From Tritrichomonas foetus (lineage: Eukaryota > Parabasalia > Tritrichomonadida > Tritrichomonadidae), in assembly GCA_001839685.1 (NCBI GenBank), contig MLAK01000032.1:2242-12457 (forward strand): a stretch of DNA of 10,216 bases, written 5' to 3'. The position numbers were made by a program, and so were the translations under genes. Position 1 is the stretch's first letter; each line of letters begins with the position of its first letter. Below are positions 1-6,837 of the stretch, in pieces. The notes beneath the pieces were generated by a model, which was given only the letters and a program-made list of their open reading frames with translations, was not told the origin of the DNA and made no database searches.

Positions 1-2
1 AA

Positions 3-155
3 ATACTTAATAAAGTAAGCAGTCATGCATATAAATCAGCATGGAACATTCCTGGTTTCCCCATGATAAGTAAATGTGAAAATAAGATTTCTAGCACAGA
101 TGATACGGATGATACAGATTATAATTTTGAAGATGAGTTTTTAGAGTATTTTTAA
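3..155 (+). CDS. C-terminal end of an unidentified protein, truncated by the window edge
   Basis: This frame is open from the left edge of the window and reads 50 codons to a TAA at 153-155, so only the C-terminus would be present. The fragment has a basic/aromatic part (AYKSAWNIPGFP at about codons 9-20), then a serine/threonine/aspartate run (SSTDDTDDTD) and an acidic-aromatic end (EDEFLEYF). An acidic tail after a basic domain is common in nuclear proteins and in pogo/Tigger-type transposases, but no diagnostic motif is visible and I do not assign a family. After the TAA the same frame stays open for another 37 codons, to a TGA at 267-269, with protein-like composition (for example GKRRCTFREF). 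The TAA may therefore be a nonsense mutation in a decaying gene rather than a true end. Its neighbour downstream is a decayed frame on the opposite strand. Confidence 0.35.
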   Translation: MLNKVSSHAYKSAWNIPGFPMISKCENKISSTDDTDDTDYNFEDEFLEYF

Positions 156-371
156 TCATCATCAACAAGTGTATTTACTATTTCGAACTCATATTCAGCT
201 AGAACAACTCATGATATTGGTAAGAGAAGGTGTACATTCCGTGAATTTTGCGAAATCAATTCATTTTGAAATAAAAAGTAGGAAATGAATCAGCTCAAAC
301 AGTTTTTTGTGGATCATTTAATGTAAATTCATGAAATTATGAATTTTTACCTTTAGATGAAAAAAATGTTT

Positions 372-782
372 TCATTTCCAACTTCTGTGAAAACAATAAC
401 AAGAATATATTTCTTTTGGAGCTTTTCCACTTTTAACTGCAAAATCACAAGCTATTTTTTTGATGGCAGAAATAATGTGACAGAAAAGGTCGGTAATAAC
501 AAAAGGATATGCTTCAATCAACAATGTAAACGATTCTTCACTTACTTTAATAGAGTGAATGGTAAATTTTCTGGTCTTGAGGCAATCACGAATGGCATGA
601 AGAGTAATTTGAATAAAAATGCTTTCACATCTGTGAAATAGTAGAACTTAGAACAGGAGCAAAGAAGCAGATTCACCATTAGTTTCACGAATCACTATAT
701 CACTTGGTAAGATTTCATATAAAAGTTTTGAACTTTGAACTTTAGTTTTCTTTTCCCCCTCCTTCTTTTTTTCTGCGTCTTC
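372..782 (-). pseudogene. Decayed minus-strand coding sequence, family not recognised
   Basis: Read on the minus strand, 782 down to 375 gives about 136 codons in one frame with a single internal TAA (648-650). The frame ends at TGA 372-374 and is preceded by another TAA at 783-785. The composition is protein-like and codons mostly begin with a purine, as real genes here do. In order there is a lysine/glutamate-rich start (EDAEKKKEGEKK), a segment LLYEILPSDIVIRETNGESA, the stop, then a mixed helical stretch including IHSIKVSEESFTLLIEAYPF and SAIKKIACDFAVKSGKAPKE. A plus-strand frame at 357-641 is also open (94 codons), but it looks less protein-like and I treat it as the antisense shadow. Further upstream on the minus strand, short stretches such as TYINIDDVSLNNDN (about 886-930) may be earlier parts of the same gene, broken by frameshifts. 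No catalytic motif was recognised. It could be a remnant of a mobile-element gene or of a decayed family member. Confidence 0.4.
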
Positions 783-1030
783 TTATTCATTAATTAAATT
801 CGATTTTACCTTTATAACCAGAACAAGAAAAATCATTTTTCATCTCTTTCAAGTCTTAATAAAATCACAGCGTATGGAAAATTTCTAAATATTATCATTA
901 TTGAGAGAGACATCATCTATATTTATATAAGTCTATTTATAAATATGTATAGCTTAAGTTGTAAACATCATTTTTGTTGTATCTTAACAATATTGTATTT
1001 ATTGAATCTTTTTCAAATCAACGATTGATG

Positions 1031-1347
1031 TCTTGACCGAGCATTGATCAGGCGTGAAGCGATTAATCCAGAAATTGGCATATCACTTCTTCTCCTACTT
1101 TCATATCTTCGTACTTTTAGCATGTTAATAATTGTACATGCCAAATTTATTCGAAGTTGTGTTCATGATTTTGCAAGCAAACAATTTCATGTTCAAAGGG
1201 AAAAAAACGAGATTTTCATTGTTTGCAAAGTCGTTTCACTATGATAATTCTGGTTCTTACAGAACTAATATGCCAAAAAATGATCCTCGCGAGGATTTTA
1301 TTGTTGAACCAATGAATGCTTTATTTTATCTTGTGAAACAAATATAA
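1031..1347 (+). pseudogene. Short plus-strand coding remnant in two overlapping frames
   Basis: Two overlapping plus-strand frames are open and neither has a convincing ATG. The first runs to a stop at 1242-1244 and contains REAINPEIGISLLLLLSYLR, a helical stretch. The second runs to TAA 1345-1347 and ends with a plausible hydrophilic C-terminus (SGSYRTNMPKNDPREDF, then EPMNALFYLVKQI). The simplest reading is one decayed coding segment with a frameshift somewhere between about 1130 and 1200. The R-x-x-I-x-P-E followed by a leucine-rich helix is loosely like the N-terminal helical region of PIF/Harbinger-type (DDE_Tnp_4) transposases, but that resemblance is weak and no catalytic residue is present. 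The 3' part overlaps a minus-strand frame at 1298-1516, so the coding strand is not certain. Confidence 0.3.
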
Positions 1348-1596
1348 ATCTCCAAGTTATATCGATATTTGTACGAATTTTTACATGATTTTTTAGTTGA
1401 TGATGATTAGGTGCAAGAGTAGAAGTAAAAAGAATTGTATAAAGAAACATTGATGCAGTATGATCACGTTCAACATTAAAATTAGGTGCATGCGAGGCTG
1501 GAGAAAAACACACCACCCAAAAAAAGTGGAAAAGGTATTTCTCTAATTTGATACTATTAGTGAACGATTTGTTAATCGATATTTGTCCAATAACGA
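1298..1596 (-). pseudogene. Short minus-strand coding remnant, unidentified
   Basis: On the minus strand, 1516 down to 1301 is open for 72 codons (stop at 1298-1300), with protein-like content such as HAPNFNVERDHTASMFLYTI and HVKIRTNIDITWRFIFVSQD, but no ATG at its head. Immediately upstream, in another minus-strand frame (about 1537-1596), DKYRLTNRSLIVSN is readable, which suggests a frameshifted continuation. No family is recognised. It may belong to the same decayed minus-strand gene as the 372-782 remnant, with the intervening sequence too degraded to join. The opposite strand also has an open frame over 1298-1347, so part of this could be an antisense shadow. Confidence 0.27.
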
Positions 1597-1790
1597 TTAA
1601 AAATTATACTGCAACAAAATAGGTAAATAAAGAAACCATTAATTAATAAACGAAATAACATTTCACGACTTGATAATAACTAAAAGGAAAAATAACGATA
1701 ATTTATTGATGATTTTCATTCAATATATTGATTGTAAGATTGTATTACATCACCAGATAATATATTATATTTGACTTCTTAGAAAATTAA

Positions 1791-2710
1791 ATGATAATAT
1801 CTAAAATTAAAGAAAAGCAAAATAATATCGACTTTTTCGATGTAATTTTGAGCAAATTTACCTCACCAACTTGGATGGATTAAAAGTGAAAATTCAGTAG
1901 TCAATAAAATTATCAATGAAGAAATAACAACAAGTTTTCTGACTTAAAAACGTATATCAGCATATAATTCACGCGTTGCTATTAAGAAATATAAGGATAA
2001 AACACAAAAACAAGAAAAAATGAAAACCGCTATTTTGATGATTTGTGGCTATTTTTTTATTTTCGGCTCTAACTGAAATATAGAATTATATTTGACGCGA
2101 TAATTTCTATTTCCAGAAATAACTTTTGAATTTCCTTTGAATAAAAATTATTGAGAAATGTAAATGATTCCATTTTTGGCGCGAATTTTTTTATTTTTGC
2201 AACATATAGAACACATCTCATTTAGATTAATTTCACTTGAGGTACTTGGTAAATTTTGTTTGAAGGTCGTTTTTTTAGACGATTAATGTCAGATAAAGTG
2301 TCCCAAAAAATCTAATTTTCGTTGAATTACCGATTATATGTTTTTGTACGTGTTTAAAAATATGTGCCCCAAAATACGAAACAAGAAAACATCTGTGTAT
2401 AATGATGAAAGGATTTCAATTTTTTTTGCGATCGATGTTTTTAGTGGAAAAGAGCTATTTTGCTGTGCATGCAAAGGCGAATAATCGTGTAAAAGGTATC
2501 GAATAGAAAATCATTTNTCGGCGAGTTATGATCATTTTCTGATATTTTTCGGTAAATAACGTATTTTATTCAATATGTTATCGTACGTTTTTTGGCAAAA
2601 TGGTCGTCAAAAGGGGAAAAGTATACGATTTTGGGGTATTGCTAGAAATATCTGTTTTGTCTCTATATAATGTTTTTTATAATTATACAATAAAATACCT
2701 CAAATTTTGA
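1791..2710 (+). pseudogene. Decayed piggyBac-like (DDE_Tnp_1_7) transposase, tentative
   Basis: A plus-strand protein can be followed through three frames. Frame A starts at ATG 1791 and reads to TAA 1881-1883 (contains NNIDFFDVILSKFT). Frame B runs from about 1873 to 2481, with TAA at 1945 and several stops from TGA 2074 onward, and contains NKIINEEITTSFL, ILMICGYFFIF and ISIFFAIDVFSGKELFCCAC. Frame C runs from about 2477 to TGA 2708-2710 and contains SVNNVFYS and VVKRGKVYDFGVL. Codons from 1873 to 2073 and around 2400 strongly favour a purine first base. In piggyBac transposases the first catalytic Asp lies in a pattern A-x-D/D-x-x-T/S-G, followed by a Gly about 14 residues on. Here Asp codon 2434-2436 fits that spacing. 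The second catalytic region is D-N-F-Y/F-T/S-S; here it would read NN-V-F-Y-S, with AAT 2555-2557 where Asp is expected, followed by K-R-G and G-x-L, like the family's RG-x-GT-x-R. The gap between the two sites is short and no third Asp was found. Family assignment is inference. Confidence 0.4.
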
Positions 2711-3478
2711 ATTGCAAAAAATAGGGGATTGCATAGTATATTTAAGGATAATTACTTCTTTTAGTTGACAAAAATATCTTTCTTATTGAATCGATTTTGA
2801 CAAAACAGTGAATTTTTGTTTATTTTTCTTTCAAAAATAACTTTTTCAAATAATTATAACAACTCAATTTAATTATTTATTCGGAATATTAACCATATCT
2901 AAAATTATTTTTTTAGAAAAAAGTATTTGAGCTTTATTAACCAAGTAGTATTATCCATATGGGAAAACCGTATTTCTAAATAGTTCTTAAGTTTATTTTT
3001 CTTTTTCCAATTTGAACATTGTATTTTTCAGATATCGAATAATCTTATCATTCAAATTAGTGAAAATTCTTTCGCTAATTATTGTGAGAATTTTTTCTGT
3101 TGTGTAAAATTACCAAGAAAAATAAATTCCCTTCTTTCATTCAAAATAAATCTACCAACAATCTTATCTATTCTCAATTTTCAATTGAAAGCAATTTTTT
3201 TCATTCGACCTTTCCAAGTCTTCAATATTTCTCTATCCTTCTTCAATACTTCTCTTTTCTAAATCTCATCGGAGAATGATGCGTGTGATTTTTTAGGAAA
3301 ATCTGTTTACTAACCACCCCACAAAATTCCCCACATTATTTCTGAAATTTTTTATCAATCTTAGAATATAATTGAGAGTCAATTTCAAATTTCAAAAATA
3401 CTATTAGTCCTTCTTTTTTTCTCTCAAATATTTAATAGCTATATCAAAATTAAAAAAAGAATTGTCATCAAATCTGAA
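2711..3478. other. Non-coding upstream region of the Myb gene
   Basis: No supportable gene was found here. The left part (2711-3110) is plain A/T-rich sequence. Positions of about 3120 to 3260 are a pyrimidine-rich belt on the plus strand with repeated TTCTTC/CTTTC/TCTCT blocks, including one CCTTT (in GACCTTTCC) that matches the trichomonad M5 core; a single five-base match is weak. The plus strand stays pyrimidine-biased up to about 3430. This could be promoter or 5' regulatory sequence of the gene starting at 3530, but nothing here defines a binding site firmly. Confidence 0.3.
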
Positions 3479-3483
3479 TCATT
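3479..3483 (+). promoter_or_regulatory. Initiator-like TCATT upstream of the Myb gene
   Basis: TCATT fits the trichomonad initiator consensus TCAY(T/A), with the presumed +1 A at 3481, 49 bases before the ATG. In Trichomonas vaginalis initiators usually lie closer to the start codon, so the spacing is long. Five-base matches are common in A/T-rich DNA, so this is only a candidate. Confidence 0.25.
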
Positions 3484-3485
3484 GA

Positions 3486-3505
3486 AATTCAATTATAATT
3501 GAATT
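3486..3505. repeat. Perfect 20-bp palindrome in the Myb 5' flank
   Basis: AATTCAATTA is followed directly by its exact reverse complement TAATTGAATT. It ends 24 bases before the Myb ATG and begins just after the initiator-like TCATT. It could form a dimeric protein site or a hairpin in a 5' UTR. In DNA this A/T-rich a chance palindrome of this size in 10 kb is not very unlikely. Confidence 0.5.
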
Positions 3506-3529
3506 AAAAAAAGATAAAGAAAATCGAAA

Positions 3530-4960
3530 ATGGAACTCAACGAACCTGTTCATCAACCAGCCAGCTCTCCAGGTTCAAAACAACCTCGACATTTGCAAAG
3601 CTTGTGTAACAACCACAACCAACAAAACGCGCAAAACAGCCCGACAAATCTCCCGAATCCAGATCCAGCCAATATAAGCTTAAACACCGGCCATTTAGAA
3701 AGTGAGAATGAGCAATCGCTTATCAGACACAAGTTCACGCCCGAAGAAGACCGTCAGTTGAACAAACTCGTTGCCACCCACGGACCGCGAAAATGGGACA
3801 AGATTGCTTTGTCGATGCCCGGCCGAACAGGGCGCCAATGTCGCGATAGATTTCACAACTACCTCAAGCCAACTCTCGTCAACGGACCCTGGAATGCCGA
3901 GGAGGATTCACTCCTCGAAAGAAAAGTTTTCGAGATCGGCCAGCACTGGAACAAAATAGCCAAATTCTTCAGAGGAAGAAGTGCCAATAATATAAAGAAT
4001 CGTTGGTATACATACATTAGCAAGCATGGTAAAAACAACCATCGAAATCAAAAAACAATTCAGAGCGATAACATCAAAAATTTCTCATCAAATATTCAAA
4101 ACGATTCATTAGCAAACAATTTATCAAATAACGTTTCAAAACCCCCTCCCAATAATGCATCAAATCAAACATCAAATGGTACATCAAATTATTTACAATC
4201 AAATATTTCACGATCTTCCCAAAATAATAAAATTAATATTTTAAATATAAACCAAAATAATAATGCTCTTCAAAACAATTTTGCAGTCAATGATCGTCAT
4301 GTTGGTCAAGGATATATCAACAATACAAATGATTATAATAATATCCATAATTATTATCATGGTCAACAATATGAAATATTAAGAAACGTTGGTGGGAATT
4401 CCATAAATGAGAGTTTAGCTGTTGGGAGCAGTGCAAGTAGCCCTCAAATAATCTCCCCTCATAATTCTTCGGTTGATTGCAGAGATGAAACAAGCTTTAA
4501 AAAATCTCAAAAAGTTGGAAATTCTCACAACTGTCATTTGAATAACAACAATTTTAATTCGATTTTCACCAATCCAAACAATAATTTCATAAAGTTAAAC
4601 AATTTTGACAATAATTCAAATTTCAATGGATATTTATTAACTGATGTAAAATCCATGATGAATTGTAATCACAATTCACACAATTTTCCCACCAATTTAA
4701 ATGTAAACCAAAATTTGAGTTATTTAAATAACTCGAACAGTTCTTTGAATAGCAGCAGTTTGAATAATACAGTTAACAGCAGTGCGAACTCTGAAATGAA
4801 CATCGACAAAGAAGGGAAGGTTGAAATTTCTCTAAAAGAAGTCTCAATGAGACATTCAAACAAAGAAAATCCAAAAACAATTTTCCCATTGATTGTGCCA
4901 CCACAGGACAGAACATCCTTGTTCCCAATCAATAATATTCTTAATTTCATGAATAATTAA
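3530..4960 (+). CDS. R2R3 Myb-like DNA-binding protein with Asn-rich tail
   Basis: A 476-residue nuclear DNA-binding protein, probably a transcription factor. Residues 1-65 are a Pro/Ser/Asn/Gln-rich leader. Two Myb repeats follow. Repeat 1 (about 67-113) has the helix pattern FTPEED...W89...F108, with phenylalanine replacing the first and third tryptophans. Repeat 2 (about 117-166) keeps all three (W121, W140, W159). The linker KPTLVNGPWNAEED matches the R2-to-R3 joint of c-Myb. The recognition helices are GRTGRQCRDRFHNYL and GRSANNIKNRWYTYI; in the second, N153, K156 and N157 align with the c-Myb base-contacting Asn/Lys/Asn, so an AAC-type core site is expected. Residues of about 167-427 are an asparagine/serine-rich disordered linker, and the last 49 residues are compositionally ordinary. 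ATG 3530 is the first Met in frame. There is no intron. The domain half is G+C-rich and the tail very A/T-rich. Two-repeat Mybs are typical of trichomonads; the target genes are unknown. Confidence 0.93.
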   Translation: MELNEPVHQPASSPGSKQPRHLQSLCNNHNQQNAQNSPTNLPNPDPANISLNTGHLESENEQSLIRHKFTPEEDRQLNKLVATHGPRKWDKIALSMPGRTGRQCRDRFHNYLKPTLVNGPWNAEEDSLLERKVFEIGQHWNKIAKFFRGRSANNIKNRWYTYISKHGKNNHRNQKTIQSDNIKNFSSNIQNDSLANNLSNNVSKPPPNNASNQTSNGTSNYLQSNISRSSQNNKINILNINQNNNALQNNFAVNDRHVGQGYINNTNDYNNIHNYYHGQQYEILRNVGGNSINESLAVGSSASSPQIISPHNSSVDCRDETSFKKSQKVGNSHNCHLNNNNFNSIFTNPNNNFIKLNNFDNNSNFNGYLLTDVKSMMNCNHNSHNFPTNLNVNQNLSYLNNSNSSLNSSSLNNTVNSSANSEMNIDKEGKVEISLKEVSMRHSNKENPKTIFPLIVPPQDRTSLFPINNILNFMNN

Positions 4961-5059
4961 TCTTATTGGATCATTTTATGAGATTCAAATGTAAATTTTT
5001 TGATGCTTTTTGTTAAAATAATAATAAATTCGCAAACGAAGAAAATGGAGAAAGAGAAT

Positions 5060-5105
5060 GCCATAAAAATGGCTTGCAATATATGCGAAATGCACGTATG
5101 CATTT
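5060..5105 (+). other. Pair of adjacent small hairpins in the Myb 3' flank
   Basis: The first hairpin is GCCAT-AAAA-ATGGC (5060-5073), a 5-bp stem with a 4-base loop. The second is AAATGCA-CGTA-TGCATTT (5088-5105), a perfect 7-bp stem with a 4-base loop. They lie 100 to 145 bases after the Myb stop codon and are separated by 14 bases. They could be structure in the 3' UTR or in a short unannotated RNA. Each alone could arise by chance; the pair is the reason to list them. Confidence 0.4.
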
Positions 5106-5972
5106 TCTGAGAATTTTTAGAAATTATATTTGTGTATATTTTTTTATTTATTTGGAAATTTAAATTTATGTCGTAGATTAAAAATAACTATCGAATATTA
5201 ACATCTAATGATTTAAATATGTTCGATTTATTTGTTTTTTTAATTTTTTTTCGAATCTTTCGTATCAAAAATTGATAAATTCCATTTAAAAGATGATTGC
5301 AATACATGAAGAGTACTACAATGATTATTTCCAAGAGAATCAATGAAACCTCAAACAAATATATATCTCATGATTTTAATTTTCCCCGATAAAGCTTGAT
5401 AATTCTTTTCTACCCATTTTAATTTAAAATGAACAATCTTTATCTTACAGTGCGATTCTATTTTTTCATATCACTCGAATATAAAATGACTTTTTATGTG
5501 ATTTTTTGATTTTCTTTTAAGAATTTTTGAGAAAAAGAATGATGAAAATTGAAAAATTAGATTTTCAAAAATATATCAGACTTTTCGGATTTATTGCCTT
5601 TTTGCTGTAAAATTAGCTGGATAGGCTTACCAGGAAAAAAGTAATCGTTACACCTATCAAAAATTGAATAATTTTTTTTTACGATTTGAGAAAATTGTTA
5701 CAAAATAAATGTTGTACGTCTTTGAATTTTTCATTTTTATTGAAAATTGATATAATATTAATGCTGAGTTTAATAAATTGAGATATTTGAAAGGCTGTAA
5801 AATTTTGAAAATCTTGTGACTCAGAAAAAATGTGAGATGAAAAAAATATGGTTGAAATAAGTTAATTCAAAAAGAAAATTTATTCAAATTCTCATTAAAA
5901 AAACTATTCAATTTTGAGAAATTATAACAATGATTTTTCTGAACCATAGAAATCTCACTCATGGAAATCTAC

Positions 5973-5990
5973 CGGTATGATAATTCAATT
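5973..5990 (+). repeat. 18-bp direct repeat, copy 1
   Basis: CGGTATGATAATTCAATT is identical to the copy at 6656-6673, in the same orientation. The bases on either side differ between copies. The repeats bracket 665 bases (5991-6655) that include the weak frame at 6405-6614. Confidence 0.6.
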
Positions 5991-6404
5991 ATTTGCAAAT
6001 ATTTGAATAACAGCAAAAGAAATATGTGAAAAAAGTCAATCTAATCACAATACTTAGTTTGAAAGTTTTGATGTTATATCATATATAAGAATAGATTAGA
6101 AGAAATAAAAATCATTTTTTTTTTGCGACTGATGTTATAATAAAATTGAAATTAATTTGAAATCTCCGCTAAATTCTGCAATATTTCCTCAATGGCATTA
6201 GAAATCAACATACAATGCGGAACATTAATGAATTTTGGGCCCAATTATTTTTTGTGGTAAATTTGAATTTTTCGAAAAAACTGAACACCAAAAAATACAT
6301 ATTCAATTTTTCAAGTGCCAATATTGCAACATTATCTTTTATTACAATAAATTTTAATGATTGGTAAATTCCCAAATTATTGTTCATAAAAACAAAAGAT
6401 TTTG

Positions 6405-6614
6405 ATGAAGTTATGGCATAAATGCGAAATTATTTTATTATTAGCCAGTAAAGACAATTTTCTGCTCAAAAAAATTATTGATCAGATTATCACTACATCT
6501 TACTCGCTCAAACAGCCTATGATGGATTTGATAAATCAGAATAAAATAAAAATTACGAATAAATATAACTATCATTTTTTACATAACAATAAAAAAAAAA
6601 TCATATTCGAATAA
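6405..6614 (+). CDS. Weak 69-codon frame, hypothetical or coding remnant
   Basis: From ATG 6405 to TAA 6612-6614 the frame reads a small protein with a helical first half (EIILLLASKDNFLLKKIIDQ) and a Lys/Asn-rich end. Most codons in the first 50 begin with a purine, and the segment 6430-6540 is less A/T-rich than its surroundings, which favours some coding history. The C-terminal third reads through an A-run (6590-6600) and looks like spacer. No family is recognised, and no initiator-like element was identified upstream. It lies between the two copies of the 18-bp direct repeat. It could be a random frame, a small gene, or the remnant of an inserted element. Confidence 0.2.
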   Translation: MKLWHKCEIILLLASKDNFLLKKIIDQIITTSYSLKQPMMDLINQNKIKITNKYNYHFLHNNKKKIIFE

Positions 6615-6655
6615 TCAAACTGATCAAATAATAATCATATTGACTCATTTTTTTT

Positions 6656-6673
6656 CGGTATGATAATTCAATT
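6656..6673 (+). repeat. 18-bp direct repeat, copy 2
   Basis: An exact second copy of the sequence at 5973-5990. It lies about 165 bases beyond the importin stop codon, in the spacer between the convergent genes. A shorter relative, TATGATAATTC, occurs at about 1239-1249. Confidence 0.6.
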
Positions 6674-6837
6674 TATGTAGTTCATGGCATATACCTACAA
6701 ATAAACAGTATGAATACTATTCAGTGATTTGAAATTCGAATTATTATTGGTCTGGTATATATATAAGGCATCAATTGAAAGTATATATGGCCATACATTC
6801 TTCAATTCGTCCCTTTTTTACAACTCATGAGCCGCAC

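Larger units (their letters stand above)
4961..6837. other. Convergent intergenic spacer, mostly non-coding
   Basis: About 1.9 kb separates the ends of the two convergent genes. It is very A/T-rich. It holds two small hairpins near the Myb end, an 18-bp direct repeat at 5973 and 6656, and one weak plus-strand frame at 6405-6614, each listed separately. On the minus strand 6205-6387 is open for 60 codons from an ATG, but its composition is like random A/T-rich sequence. TAAA tetramers, the trichomonad poly(A) signal, occur after both stop codons (for example TGTAAATT about 30 bases after the Myb stop). They are too common here to be assigned. No tRNA, rRNA or snRNA was recognised. Confidence 0.5.

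Noticed and set aside
357..641. Plus-strand frame of 94 codons
   Set aside because: The composition is less protein-like than the minus-strand frame across the same bases, so I read it as an antisense shadow of the decayed minus-strand gene.
1591..1700. TAACGATT (1591-1598) and TAACGATA (1693-1700), which resemble Myb recognition elements known in Trichomonas
   Set aside because: They lie more than 1.8 kb from the Myb start, inside or beside decayed coding sequence, and 8-base A/T-rich words are expected by chance.
2281..2500. Alternative minus-strand reading through the piggyBac-like region
   Set aside because: It is fairly open, but only about 40% of its codons start with a purine against about 63% on the plus strand, and it shows no recognisable motif.
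3553..3959. Overlapping frames on both strands over the Myb domain region
   Set aside because: The Myb repeats are unmistakable in the main frame. The others are shadows made possible by the higher G+C there.
6205..6387. Minus-strand frame of 60 codons starting with ATG
   Set aside because: The residues are those expected from random A/T-rich sequence (Phe, Asn, Lys, Ile runs), with no motif and no neighbouring gene signal.
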